Source: JACJYE01 sp964432875 (GTDB lineage: Bacteria > Bacteroidota > Bacteroidia > Chitinophagales > Saprospiraceae). From it: a stretch of 6,184 nt of DNA. The notes under the pieces are model-generated. The model was not told where the DNA came from and made no database searches. It saw only the letters and a list, made by a program, of their open reading frames with translations. The position numbers and the translations under genes were made by a program. Each line of letters opens with the position of its first letter. Position 1 is the stretch's first letter. Below are positions 1-6,052 of this stretch, piece by piece. The DNA lies in assembly GCA_964432875.1 (NCBI GenBank), contig CAYSPJ010000219.1:1-6184 (forward strand), in the 5' to 3' direction.

Positions 1-18
1 AGCTCAATACATCTGCCT

Positions 19-48
19 GAGCCCCGCCTTTCACAAGGCGGGGCTTTT
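19..48 (+). terminator. Rho-independent terminator of an upstream gene outside the window
   Basis: The arms GCCCCGCCTT (21-30) and AAGGCGGGGC (35-44) are perfect reverse complements, forming a 10 bp GC-rich stem with a TCAC tetraloop. An A-T pair (20/45) and a G-T wobble (19/46) can extend it. Four T's follow on the + strand (45-48), with four more at 53-56, while the minus direction has no T run. This fits intrinsic termination of a + strand gene whose end lies left of the window. The short T tract is the only weak point. Confidence 0.82.
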
Positions 49-259
49 GGCGTTTTAGTCAATACCTGATTTCTTTAAGGCTCCCCTCACCGCCGCAATA
101 TCGATTTGCCCCGCACCTCCAATCATTAGGGCGTGCGCTACTCAACCATCACAACCAGCCAATAAAAAAAATCGCTCCGTTTTTTTATGGAATTCTACCC
201 ATCGCTGCGACTATACTAGATGACAGCATTTTTTTAGAACACCCATAAAACTCCGGATC
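49..259. other. Intergenic region upstream of the lamin-tail-like gene
   Basis: No convincing gene is visible here. An A/T-only inverted repeat pairs ATAAAAAAA (162-170) with TTTTTTTAT (180-188) around a 9-base loop. It is too weak to be a classical terminator but could act as a curved or AT-rich upstream promoter element. TATACT at 212-217 resembles a -10 box, but no matching -33/-35 element or Bacteroidota TAnnTTTG box lies at proper spacing, so I do not call a promoter. A 23-codon minus-strand reading frame (126 down to 55) is discussed among the findings. No Shine-Dalgarno sequence precedes the ATG at 260, which is usual in Bacteroidota. Confidence 0.6.
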
Positions 260-1360
260 ATGAAAAAGCACCTATTCTATCCTGCTTTTTTCTTGCTGCT
301 ATCTGCTTATGCTCCAGCTCAGTACCCTGGCGATTTGATTATTACCGAATTCATGGCGCACTCTAAAGGCGTGCCGGATAACCAGGGCGAGTACATTGAA
401 TTTTACAACACGGCTTTTTACCCCGTCAACCTCAACGGCTGTATCATCCAGGATGCCAGTAGCTTGTTTGTGGCACCGGCTGAAGATATATGGATTGAGC
501 CGGGAGAGTTTGCCGTTGTAGGCCGCAGCGCGGTGCCTTTTGCCGTATATTATTTCCCTTCCTCCCCGCCTCCTTTCAGCTTGAACAATATCGGGGGCGA
601 CCAGATATCGATTACCTGCCACGGCACGCTTATCGCCTTGGTTAGTTATACGGCTACTCAAACTTCTGGGGTGGCCATGGAACTGATAGATGTAGATCTG
701 CACGAAAACGGGCTCACCCTAGAGGCGCATTACGTGCCAGCTACGCACCAATTCCGCTACAACGGCGCGAGTATCAATGACCGGGGCTCTCCCGGGTTTG
801 GGGGCAATACCTTCATCTTGCCGGTCAGCCTCAGCCACTTCCAAGCCCGTCTGCAGGGGCGGCAGGCGATACTGGAGTGGGCCACGGCTTCCGAGCAAAA
901 CAATAGCCATTTCCTCGTCGAGCATAGCTTAGACGGGGAGCATTATGAGGCCATCGGCAAGTTGGTGGGGGCAGGTACGACCGTTGAGCCCCAGCATTAT
1001 ACTTTTACCCACCATGCTCCTCGGCCCGGGCTCAATTACTACCGCCTTCAGCAAGTTGACTACGATGGCACTTTTAGTTTCTCAGAGATAAGGCCTTTGG
1101 AGGGCCCAATGCCAGAGCAGCCTTTCTGGCTATACCCCACCGAGGCTGCGGACATGCTGACGCTAGAGCTGGCAGCTCCCGCCAGGACAGATTTGCGGCT
1201 GGAAGCATACGACTTGCAGGGGCGCAAAAAAGCAGCCTATGCTTTGCCCGCAGGTGACAGGCAGGCCCAATTGGATGTGAGCGGGCTGCCAGCAGGAGCC
1301 TATCTTTTGTATTGGCAGGGTGGGGGAGTCGCGGGGAGCGGGCGGTTTTTCCGGAGGTGA
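260..1360 (+). CDS. Secreted lamin-tail-like domain protein with T9SS type A sorting domain
   Basis: A 366-residue exported protein. Residues 1-20 form a signal peptide: MKK, a hydrophobic core (FLLLSAY), then an APA cleavage site before Q21. Residues about 23-185 resemble a lamin-tail (LTD) domain: the opening GDLIITEFMA, the GEYIEFYN core strand, the VNLNGCIIQD strand and the closing RGSPG turn. LTD is an Ig-like beta-sandwich found in nuclear lamins and many bacterial surface proteins, where its role is mostly unknown. Residues about 188-280 match the fibronectin-like stretch that often precedes Bacteroidota sorting domains (LEWATASEQNNSHF, GLNYYRLQQVDYDG). Residues about 289-366 are the sorting domain, with the D-x-x-GR turn (DLQGR) and LPAGAYLL. 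The usual PNP of its first strand is replaced by PTE, and the protein ends in FFRR. The expected route is Sec export, then T9SS across the outer membrane, with surface attachment or release. The ligand is unknown. The ATG is chosen because the signal peptide begins there. Confidence 0.88.
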   Translation: MKKHLFYPAFFLLLSAYAPAQYPGDLIITEFMAHSKGVPDNQGEYIEFYNTAFYPVNLNGCIIQDASSLFVAPAEDIWIEPGEFAVVGRSAVPFAVYYFPSSPPPFSLNNIGGDQISITCHGTLIALVSYTATQTSGVAMELIDVDLHENGLTLEAHYVPATHQFRYNGASINDRGSPGFGGNTFILPVSLSHFQARLQGRQAILEWATASEQNNSHFLVEHSLDGEHYEAIGKLVGAGTTVEPQHYTFTHHAPRPGLNYYRLQQVDYDGTFSFSEIRPLEGPMPEQPFWLYPTEAADMLTLELAAPARTDLRLEAYDLQGRKKAAYALPAGDRQAQLDVSGLPAGAYLLYWQGGGVAGSGRFFRR

Positions 1361-1366
1361 GCACGG

Positions 1367-2785
1367 TTAAATCTTGGCTAATAGCCATTCCCTTTCAGCC
1401 AGGGCTTTGGTGGTAGCAGCTTCCGTGCGCAGCCGATCTCTAGCCGCCCGGTCGCCAGTGGGGGTTTGCAGCAGCTTTTTAGTCAGGCGGATGAGGTTGA
1501 GGTAGTTCTGGCGTAGGTAGCCTACGTCGCGGCGGCGGCGCAAGAAGGCCTGGAAACTGTCGAGTAGCGAGTCCAGGGCATTGAACTCGCCCAGCTCGTA
1601 GTAGCTGCGCAAGAGCATGCGCCGGGCATCGAGCTGATGCAGCAGGTCGTCAAAATCGGTTTGGGTAAGCAAAGTGAGCACCTCGCCGTAGTTGGAGCGG
1701 CGGAAGTGCAGCGAAGCCAGGTTGAAGCGGTAAGCGCTTTCACGCTGCTTGGGCTCCAGAGCATCTTTGTATTGCTCCAGGAAGTGCGCTACCCAATCAA
1801 AGGCTTTGAGGCCTAGCCCCGCATTGGCGATGTTGTTGTAGGTGAACAAGGAGAGCTTGCCGCCTTCGAGGAAGACCTTCCTTTCGAGCCCCTCCTGATA
1901 AAGCGCAAATACCTGTTGCAAGTGGAACTCCTGCTGCCCTGCCTCCTGCTTGGTGTTAATCTGCCGGATGCAGTAGTTGACGGCAAGGGTGTAGATGTCT
2001 CGCATCTCGGCTTTGTCAAAGCACTGGAAATGTTGGTTCATGGCTTTGCGCAACCGCTCGAACCAGGGTTGCGGGGCTGCCTCCGTCAGTGCGCGGTAGG
2101 CGTAGTAGTATATCCCGATAGCCGGGAGCGCCTGCCACTGGCGCTGCTCGACCAAGGCTAGGGCCTCATGGAGCAGATCGAGGCGGTAGTGCGCTTCAGA
2201 GACAGCTCTATAAACATGTGCTGTACAGCCTTGGCGCAGCTTATTGGCTACGAAGTGGAGGTCGGCCTCCTGCGCCATGTCCTGAAAGCTGTGCGCTGGC
2301 GAGCGCCGCTGCCGGGCTTCCGACTCGAAGCGCTCCAGGTAGAGCTGGTGTGCCGCCTGGTGGTAGCTGATGTCGCGATGGCCCTGTGCCGTGAGGGCAT
2401 CCTCTGCCTTCTTCAGGGCTGTTTGGGCATGTGCAGAGAGCCCTCGTTCGCGCAACAGCCTGGCCAGGTTGGTCTGGAAGACGGCTTCGCTGAGCTGCAT
2501 CGCTTCGCGGTGCACCAAAAAGCTTTGTGCCGCCTGGTAAAGGAAAGAGCGGGCGTAGCCGATTTTTTTTTCATCGTACGGTTCGCCAGGGAAGACTGCT
2601 GCCGCTAGCTTTTGGGCGGCAAAAAAAGCAGGCTGCCGGGCGCCTTTATACTCCACATAATATTCCAATAAACGCAGGACATCCTCCCGCTGATTGAAGT
2701 AAGGTGAACGAAGGTATTTGCCGAAGGCGGCCAGCTCAGCAGGGCTGAAGGTGCGCAACAACTCGAAAAGGCGAGAATTTTCCAT
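1367..2785 (-). CDS. Uncharacterised TPR-like all-helical protein (Saprospiria-type family)
   Basis: A 472-residue protein with no signal peptide or membrane segment, so probably cytoplasmic. The composition is strongly helical, rich in Leu, Ala, Glu, Gln, Arg and Tyr. Amphipathic helices seem to pair in a TPR/SEL1-like way, for example around TYNNIANAGLGLKAFDW (315-331) and YRFNLASLHFRRSNYGEVL (352-370). The N-terminus carries LRTFSPAEL (10-18) and YLRSPYFN (24-31). With YCIRQIN (271-277), these resemble recurring motifs in a family of similar-length hypothetical proteins that I recall from Saprospiria; the family identification is from memory. Its function is unknown; a scaffold or protein-binding role is only inferred from the helical-repeat character. 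The gene stands alone, convergent with the lamin-tail-like gene (6 bp apart) and divergent from the propeller gene. A run of nine A's lies in its coding strand (2563-2571), around codons 72-74. ATG at 2785 has no Shine-Dalgarno sequence; the family-typical N-terminus supports it. Confidence 0.85.
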   Translation of the reverse strand: MENSRLFELLRTFSPAELAAFGKYLRSPYFNQREDVLRLLEYYVEYKGARQPAFFAAQKLAAAVFPGEPYDEKKIGYARSFLYQAAQSFLVHREAMQLSEAVFQTNLARLLRERGLSAHAQTALKKAEDALTAQGHRDISYHQAAHQLYLERFESEARQRRSPAHSFQDMAQEADLHFVANKLRQGCTAHVYRAVSEAHYRLDLLHEALALVEQRQWQALPAIGIYYYAYRALTEAAPQPWFERLRKAMNQHFQCFDKAEMRDIYTLAVNYCIRQINTKQEAGQQEFHLQQVFALYQEGLERKVFLEGGKLSLFTYNNIANAGLGLKAFDWVAHFLEQYKDALEPKQRESAYRFNLASLHFRRSNYGEVLTLLTQTDFDDLLHQLDARRMLLRSYYELGEFNALDSLLDSFQAFLRRRRDVGYLRQNYLNLIRLTKKLLQTPTGDRAARDRLRTEAATTKALAEREWLLAKI

Positions 2786-2870
2786 CCGGTTTGTGTAAAA
2801 AGTGGGCTAATCTGGTCGTCTGCTATATTAGAAAGTGATGCCAGGGTTTGGATTAAAGCAAAATCAAATG

Positions 2871-2902
2871 TCTGTTAACCATTGATTAATGATATAATTT
2901 TC
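2871..2902 (+). promoter_or_regulatory. Candidate Bacteroidota-type promoter for the propeller gene
   Basis: TCTG (2871-2874) and TAATTTTC (2895-2902) are separated by 20 bases. The Bacteroidota housekeeping consensus is TTTG, 19-21 bases, then TAnnTTTG, so each box has one mismatch. An overlapping TATAAT lies at 2893-2898. Transcription would start near 2908 and give an untranslated leader of about 100 bases. The match is weak in such AT-rich DNA. Confidence 0.25.
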
Positions 2903-3003
2903 AGTTTGGTTTATTGGAAATACTCCTTTTTTGTCCTTGCAAAGATAAGTGGCAGTCCCCATTTTTGCAGCATCGAGTTGAATTGCTTTTACTGACTAAA
3001 AAT

Positions 3004-3007
3004 AGGA
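3004..3007 (+). promoter_or_regulatory. Shine-Dalgarno-like AGGA that supports the ATG start at 3013
   Basis: AGGA lies 5 bases before ATG 3013, in an A-rich leader (ACTAAAAATAGGA). The alternative in-frame TTG at 2914 has no such site and would put 33 unconserved-looking residues before an otherwise typical signal peptide. Bacteroidota often start without a Shine-Dalgarno sequence, so the site is supportive rather than decisive. Confidence 0.45.
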
Positions 3008-3012
3008 TAGCT

Positions 3013-6000
3013 ATGAAAAAATTATTTTTACAAATTGCCCTGTTGCTGATAAGCGCTCTGACCGCTGCTCAACCTGCCATACAATGGCAGCGGTCCTTGG
3101 GAGGGTCCTTTGATGATCAAGTTCATGACCTCCAACCGACGGCCGATGGCGGGTACATCCTCGCTGGATACACGGGTTCAAATGATGGCGACGTCACTGC
3201 CAACCAAGGTATCTATGACTTTTGGATTGTTAAACTGACCGCTTGGGGCACGCTGGAATGGCAGAAATCCTATGGAGGTTCGGGTACGGATGTTGCCTAT
3301 TCCATCCGGCAGACCAGCGATGGGGGCTATATCGTAGCAGGATGGACGGAATCATCGGATGGCGATGTGGCGGGGCAACATGGCATGTCGGATGTCTGGA
3401 TCATCAAGCTCGACGCAGCAGGCAGCCTGCAATGGCAGCAATGCCTGGGCGGCTCGGGGGCTGACCGCGCTTTTGAAATCGAGCTGGCCAGTGATGGGGG
3501 CTATGTGCTCGCCGGGCTTTCGACCTCTAGCGATGGGGATGTACCCGGCAACCAGGGTGGGGGAGGCGACTTCCTGGTCATCAAACTGGACGAAACGGGG
3601 CAGGCCCAGTGGGTGCGTACGCTAGGCGGCCCTAGCCCGCAAGCTGCTTTTACGGTCAAACCAACCCAAGATGGCGGCTATCTCATGGCTGGATACACCG
3701 GCTATGATGGCGGAGATGTATCGGGGAGCAATGGCTCGAATGATGGCTGGCTCATCAAACTTGATGGTGCCGGGAACCTGCTTTGGCAGCAATGCCTCGG
3801 CGGGCCGGGAGGAGACCATATCAAAGACCTGCAACTTACCCAGGATGGCGGTTATGTCATCGCCGGCTACTATTGGGCTGGAAACCTTGGTGAACCCAGC
3901 AGTAATAAGGATGCCTGGATTATCAAATTTGATCAAGACGGCACGATGGAATGGCAGGTCTGGTATGGCGGCTCGGAAGTCGAAGAAGCGGAATCCATCC
4001 AGCAGACCAGCGATGGGGGCTTTATCGTCGCAGGCTTTACAGAATCAAATGACGGAGATGTCACTGGCTTTCAGGGTATCAGCGATTACTGGGTTTTTAA
4101 ACTCAATGCCGCTGGCGAGCTCGAGTGGCAAAAATCGCTCGGGGGCTCTGATTGGGAGCAAGCATATGCGGCCCTGGAAACAACAGATGGCGGCTACCTC
4201 GTAGCCGGCAGTTCGCTGTCCACCGATGGAGACGTGGCGGCCAACCTCGGCTCGACGGATTTCTGGATCGTCAAGCTATTTTTCCCTACTTCTGCCCTTA
4301 CGGGCTACGTGCGCATGGATCTGGATGGCGACTGCCTGGCTAATACCGACGAGACGCCATTGGCTGGCTGGCTGGTCCAGGCCCGCCGCCCATCAGAAAG
4401 CTTCCCCAGTTATTATGCCTTGACCGATGCCGAGGGCCACTACTTCATGCCCATCGATACAGGCGCTTTCGCGCTGAGCGCCGCCGTGCCCAACCCCTAC
4501 TGGGAAATCTGCGACGACTTCACCATCCAGATTGCGCCCGATGACACTCTGGCGATTGACTTTTCTGCCCAGCCAGTGGTGGAATGCCCCTACCTCAGCG
4601 TAGACATCTCGGCACCCTTCCTGCGGCGCTGCTTTGACAATACCTACACGGTACAATATTGCAACCTCGGCACCGCTGCGGCAGCAGGCGCCTATGTAGA
4701 AGTCGCGCTGGATCCTTATTTCACCTATGTGTCTTCCACCATCCCCTTTGCTGCCCAAGATGGTAATGTCTATGTATTTGAGCTGGGCGACCTGGAAATC
4801 AACGCTTGCGGTGCATTCCAAATCGTGGCTTACCTGGATTGCGATTCTACCGAGCTAGGACAAACCCATTGTACCGAGGCGCACATCTTCCCCGATTCAC
4901 TCTGTATCTCGCCCAGCCCCCAATGGGATGGGGCCAGCATTGAAGTGGCCGTAGAGTGCGAGGGTGATTCCGCGCAGTTTATCCTTCATAACCTGGGCAT
5001 TGGAGACATGGCCCAGCCCTTGGAATACATCATCATCGAAGACCAGATCGTCCTGATGCAAAGTAGCTTCCAGTTGGAAGCGCTGGAATCTAAGCACATC
5101 CCGGTCGAAGCCAGTGGAGCGGGCTTGCGCCTCGAAGCGCAGCAATCGCCGGGGCATCCTAGCGGGCGCGCCTCTACCGGGGCGGGCATCGAAGGCTGCG
5201 GCGGTTGGCTCAGCTTCGGCTTCCTGCCCCAATGGCCAACGGAAGGCGCCAACCTCTTCGTCGATACCGACTGCCAGCAGAATATCGGTAGCTATGACCC
5301 CAATGATAAAACGGGCTTCCCTCTTGGATTCACCGAAGAGCGCCTCATCGAGCGGGGGCAGGATATCGAATACCTCATCCGCTTCCAAAATACCGGCACG
5401 GATACGGCTTTCAGCGTCGTAATCATTGACGAGCTGCCCGCTGAGCTCGACCTTGCGACCCTGCGCCCTGGCGCGTCGAGCCATGCTTATACCTACTCCG
5501 TCACTCCCGATGGGCGTCCTGCCTTCACTTTCGACAACATCTTGTTGCCCGATAGTACTACCAACGAGCCTGCATCCATCGGTTTTGTCCGCTTCCGCAT
5601 CTCCCAGCGCTCAAGCTTGCCGTTGGGCACCATCATCAACAATACGGCGCTGATCTACTTCGACTTCAACGAGCCCATTCAAACCAATGTGACGACCCAT
5701 CGGCTGGGTACTATTTTCGCCTGGAGTACATCGACTACACAACCAAAGCACCCCCGAACTGCGCAGGTGCGCATTGTGCCCAACCCCTTTACCGATAGCG
5801 CCTTGTTGCAGGTCGAAGGCATCGAGCCTGGCCACCTGCGCCTTGTATTGGTCAATGCTACCGGCCAGGTAGTGAGGGAGGAAAAGGCTGTTGGCATAAG
5901 TTTTGAATTTCAGCGCGGCAGCTTACCCAGTGGTATGTATTTCTTCAGGATAGAAAGCGAAGGCCGCTCCATCAGCAGCGGGAAGCTAATTGTGCAGTGA
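3013..6000 (+). CDS. Large secreted seven-repeat (probable beta-propeller) protein with Cna-B-like and T9SS sorting domains
   Basis: A 995-residue exported protein, numbered from ATG 3013. Residues 1-19 are a signal peptide (MKKLFLQIALLLISALTAA, then Q20). Residues 25-422 hold seven repeats of about 58 residues, each with WQ..LGG, DGGY, usually DGDV, and WIIKL; seven such units suggest a beta-propeller. Residues about 428-518 form a Cna-B/SdrD-like domain opened by an EF-hand-like acidic loop (D436, D438, D440, N444, E447). Residues about 520-755 are Cys-containing beta-sandwich regions resembling DUF11. Residues about 759-899 match a conserved Bacteroidota domain with the signatures SYDPNDK, FQNTGTDTAF, LPDS..NEP and IYFDFN, which I believe is now called DUF7619 (name from memory). 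Residues about 918-995 are the type A sorting domain (VPNPF, NATGQVV, LPSGMYFFRI, GKLIVQ). The expected fate is Sec export, then T9SS delivery to the cell surface or medium. The ligand is unknown; adhesion or polymer binding is only a guess. No catalytic motif was recognised. Confidence 0.9.
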   Translation: MKKLFLQIALLLISALTAAQPAIQWQRSLGGSFDDQVHDLQPTADGGYILAGYTGSNDGDVTANQGIYDFWIVKLTAWGTLEWQKSYGGSGTDVAYSIRQTSDGGYIVAGWTESSDGDVAGQHGMSDVWIIKLDAAGSLQWQQCLGGSGADRAFEIELASDGGYVLAGLSTSSDGDVPGNQGGGGDFLVIKLDETGQAQWVRTLGGPSPQAAFTVKPTQDGGYLMAGYTGYDGGDVSGSNGSNDGWLIKLDGAGNLLWQQCLGGPGGDHIKDLQLTQDGGYVIAGYYWAGNLGEPSSNKDAWIIKFDQDGTMEWQVWYGGSEVEEAESIQQTSDGGFIVAGFTESNDGDVTGFQGISDYWVFKLNAAGELEWQKSLGGSDWEQAYAALETTDGGYLVAGSSLSTDGDVAANLGSTDFWIVKLFFPTSALTGYVRMDLDGDCLANTDETPLAGWLVQARRPSESFPSYYALTDAEGHYFMPIDTGAFALSAAVPNPYWEICDDFTIQIAPDDTLAIDFSAQPVVECPYLSVDISAPFLRRCFDNTYTVQYCNLGTAAAAGAYVEVALDPYFTYVSSTIPFAAQDGNVYVFELGDLEINACGAFQIVAYLDCDSTELGQTHCTEAHIFPDSLCISPSPQWDGASIEVAVECEGDSAQFILHNLGIGDMAQPLEYIIIEDQIVLMQSSFQLEALESKHIPVEASGAGLRLEAQQSPGHPSGRASTGAGIEGCGGWLSFGFLPQWPTEGANLFVDTDCQQNIGSYDPNDKTGFPLGFTEERLIERGQDIEYLIRFQNTGTDTAFSVVIIDELPAELDLATLRPGASSHAYTYSVTPDGRPAFTFDNILLPDSTTNEPASIGFVRFRISQRSSLPLGTIINNTALIYFDFNEPIQTNVTTHRLGTIFAWSTSTTQPKHPRTAQVRIVPNPFTDSALLQVEGIEPGHLRLVLVNATGQVVREEKAVGISFEFQRGSLPSGMYFFRIESEGRSISSGKLIVQ
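3085..4278 (+). repeat. Seven tandem coding repeats (probable propeller blades)
   Basis: The repeats start at 3085, 3259, 3433, 3610, 3784, 3952 and 4126. The first six are 58, 58, 59, 58, 56 and 58 codons long, and the last is cut to about 51 where the next domain begins. Each follows the order WQ..LGG, about 18 residues, DGGY.(I/V)AG, about 8 residues, DGDV, about 10 residues, WIIKLD. Repeat 5 is the outlier: it lacks DGDV and is two residues shorter. Repeats 2 and 6 share an exact 20-base stretch (3309-3328 and 4002-4021), although four repeats lie between them. Confidence 0.9.
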
Positions 6001-6004
6001 AAAC

Positions 6005-6051
6005 GTGGGAAAGCCGCTCTAAAAGGCTCATGTCTTTTACGGCATTCCCGC
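6005..6051 (+). terminator. Imperfect hairpin just after the propeller gene, terminator-like but without a T tract
   Basis: The outer arms GTGGGAAAGCCG (6005-6016) and CGGCATTCCCGC (6040-6051) pair over 12 positions with one G-T wobble and one A-A mismatch. Inside, TAAAAG (6020-6025) pairs with CTTTTA (6034-6039), leaving three unpaired bases on one side and an 8-base loop. The hairpin starts 5 bases after the TGA. No T run follows, so it is not a standard intrinsic terminator. It may protect the mRNA 3' end, or stop transcription with Rho or another factor. Confidence 0.5.
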
Positions 6052-6052
6052 C

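Larger units (their letters stand above)
2786..3012. other. Divergent intergenic region between the helical-repeat and propeller genes
   Basis: This AT-rich 227-base gap must hold the promoters of both divergent genes. On the + strand, a candidate Bacteroidota promoter lies at 2871-2902 (listed separately). A second possibility is TTTG (2905-2908) with TGTCCTTG (2932-2939), but its 23-base spacer is longer than the usual 19-21. On the minus strand, TGATTTTG (2866 down to 2859) matches the TAnnTTTG box at all but one fixed position, yet lacks a -33 TTTG at proper distance. The + strand reading frame could be extended upstream to a TTG at 2914. I treat 2914-3012 as untranslated because the signal peptide and a Shine-Dalgarno-like site mark the ATG at 3013. 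Confidence 0.6.

Noticed and set aside
1..20. The last codons of an upstream gene ending in TGA at 18-20
   Set aside because: Only about five codons would be visible, and nothing supports this frame over the others.
101..108. TCGATTTG as a -7 promoter box for the gene at 260
   Set aside because: It has one mismatch to TAnnTTTG but no TTTG at 19-21 bases upstream, and it would give an implausibly long leader of about 145 bases.
162..188. The A/T-only inverted repeat as a bidirectional terminator
   Set aside because: A stem of nine A-T pairs with a 9-base loop is too weak for intrinsic termination.
1916..2608. Open frames on the + strand opposite the helical-repeat gene (1916-2161 and 2168-2608)
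   Set aside because: They lie antisense to a gene with clear helical-repeat coding character, and their translations show no recognisable motif; they are high-GC shadow frames.
3671..4204. A 177-codon + strand frame inside the seven-repeat region
   Set aside because: It runs out of frame through the repeats; its Met/Ser-rich translation reflects the repeated DNA rather than a real gene.
4897..5484. A 195-codon minus-strand frame opposite the propeller gene
   Set aside because: It overlaps the conserved SYDPNDK/FQNTGTDTAF domain on the other strand, and its translation has no recognisable domain or plausible start context.
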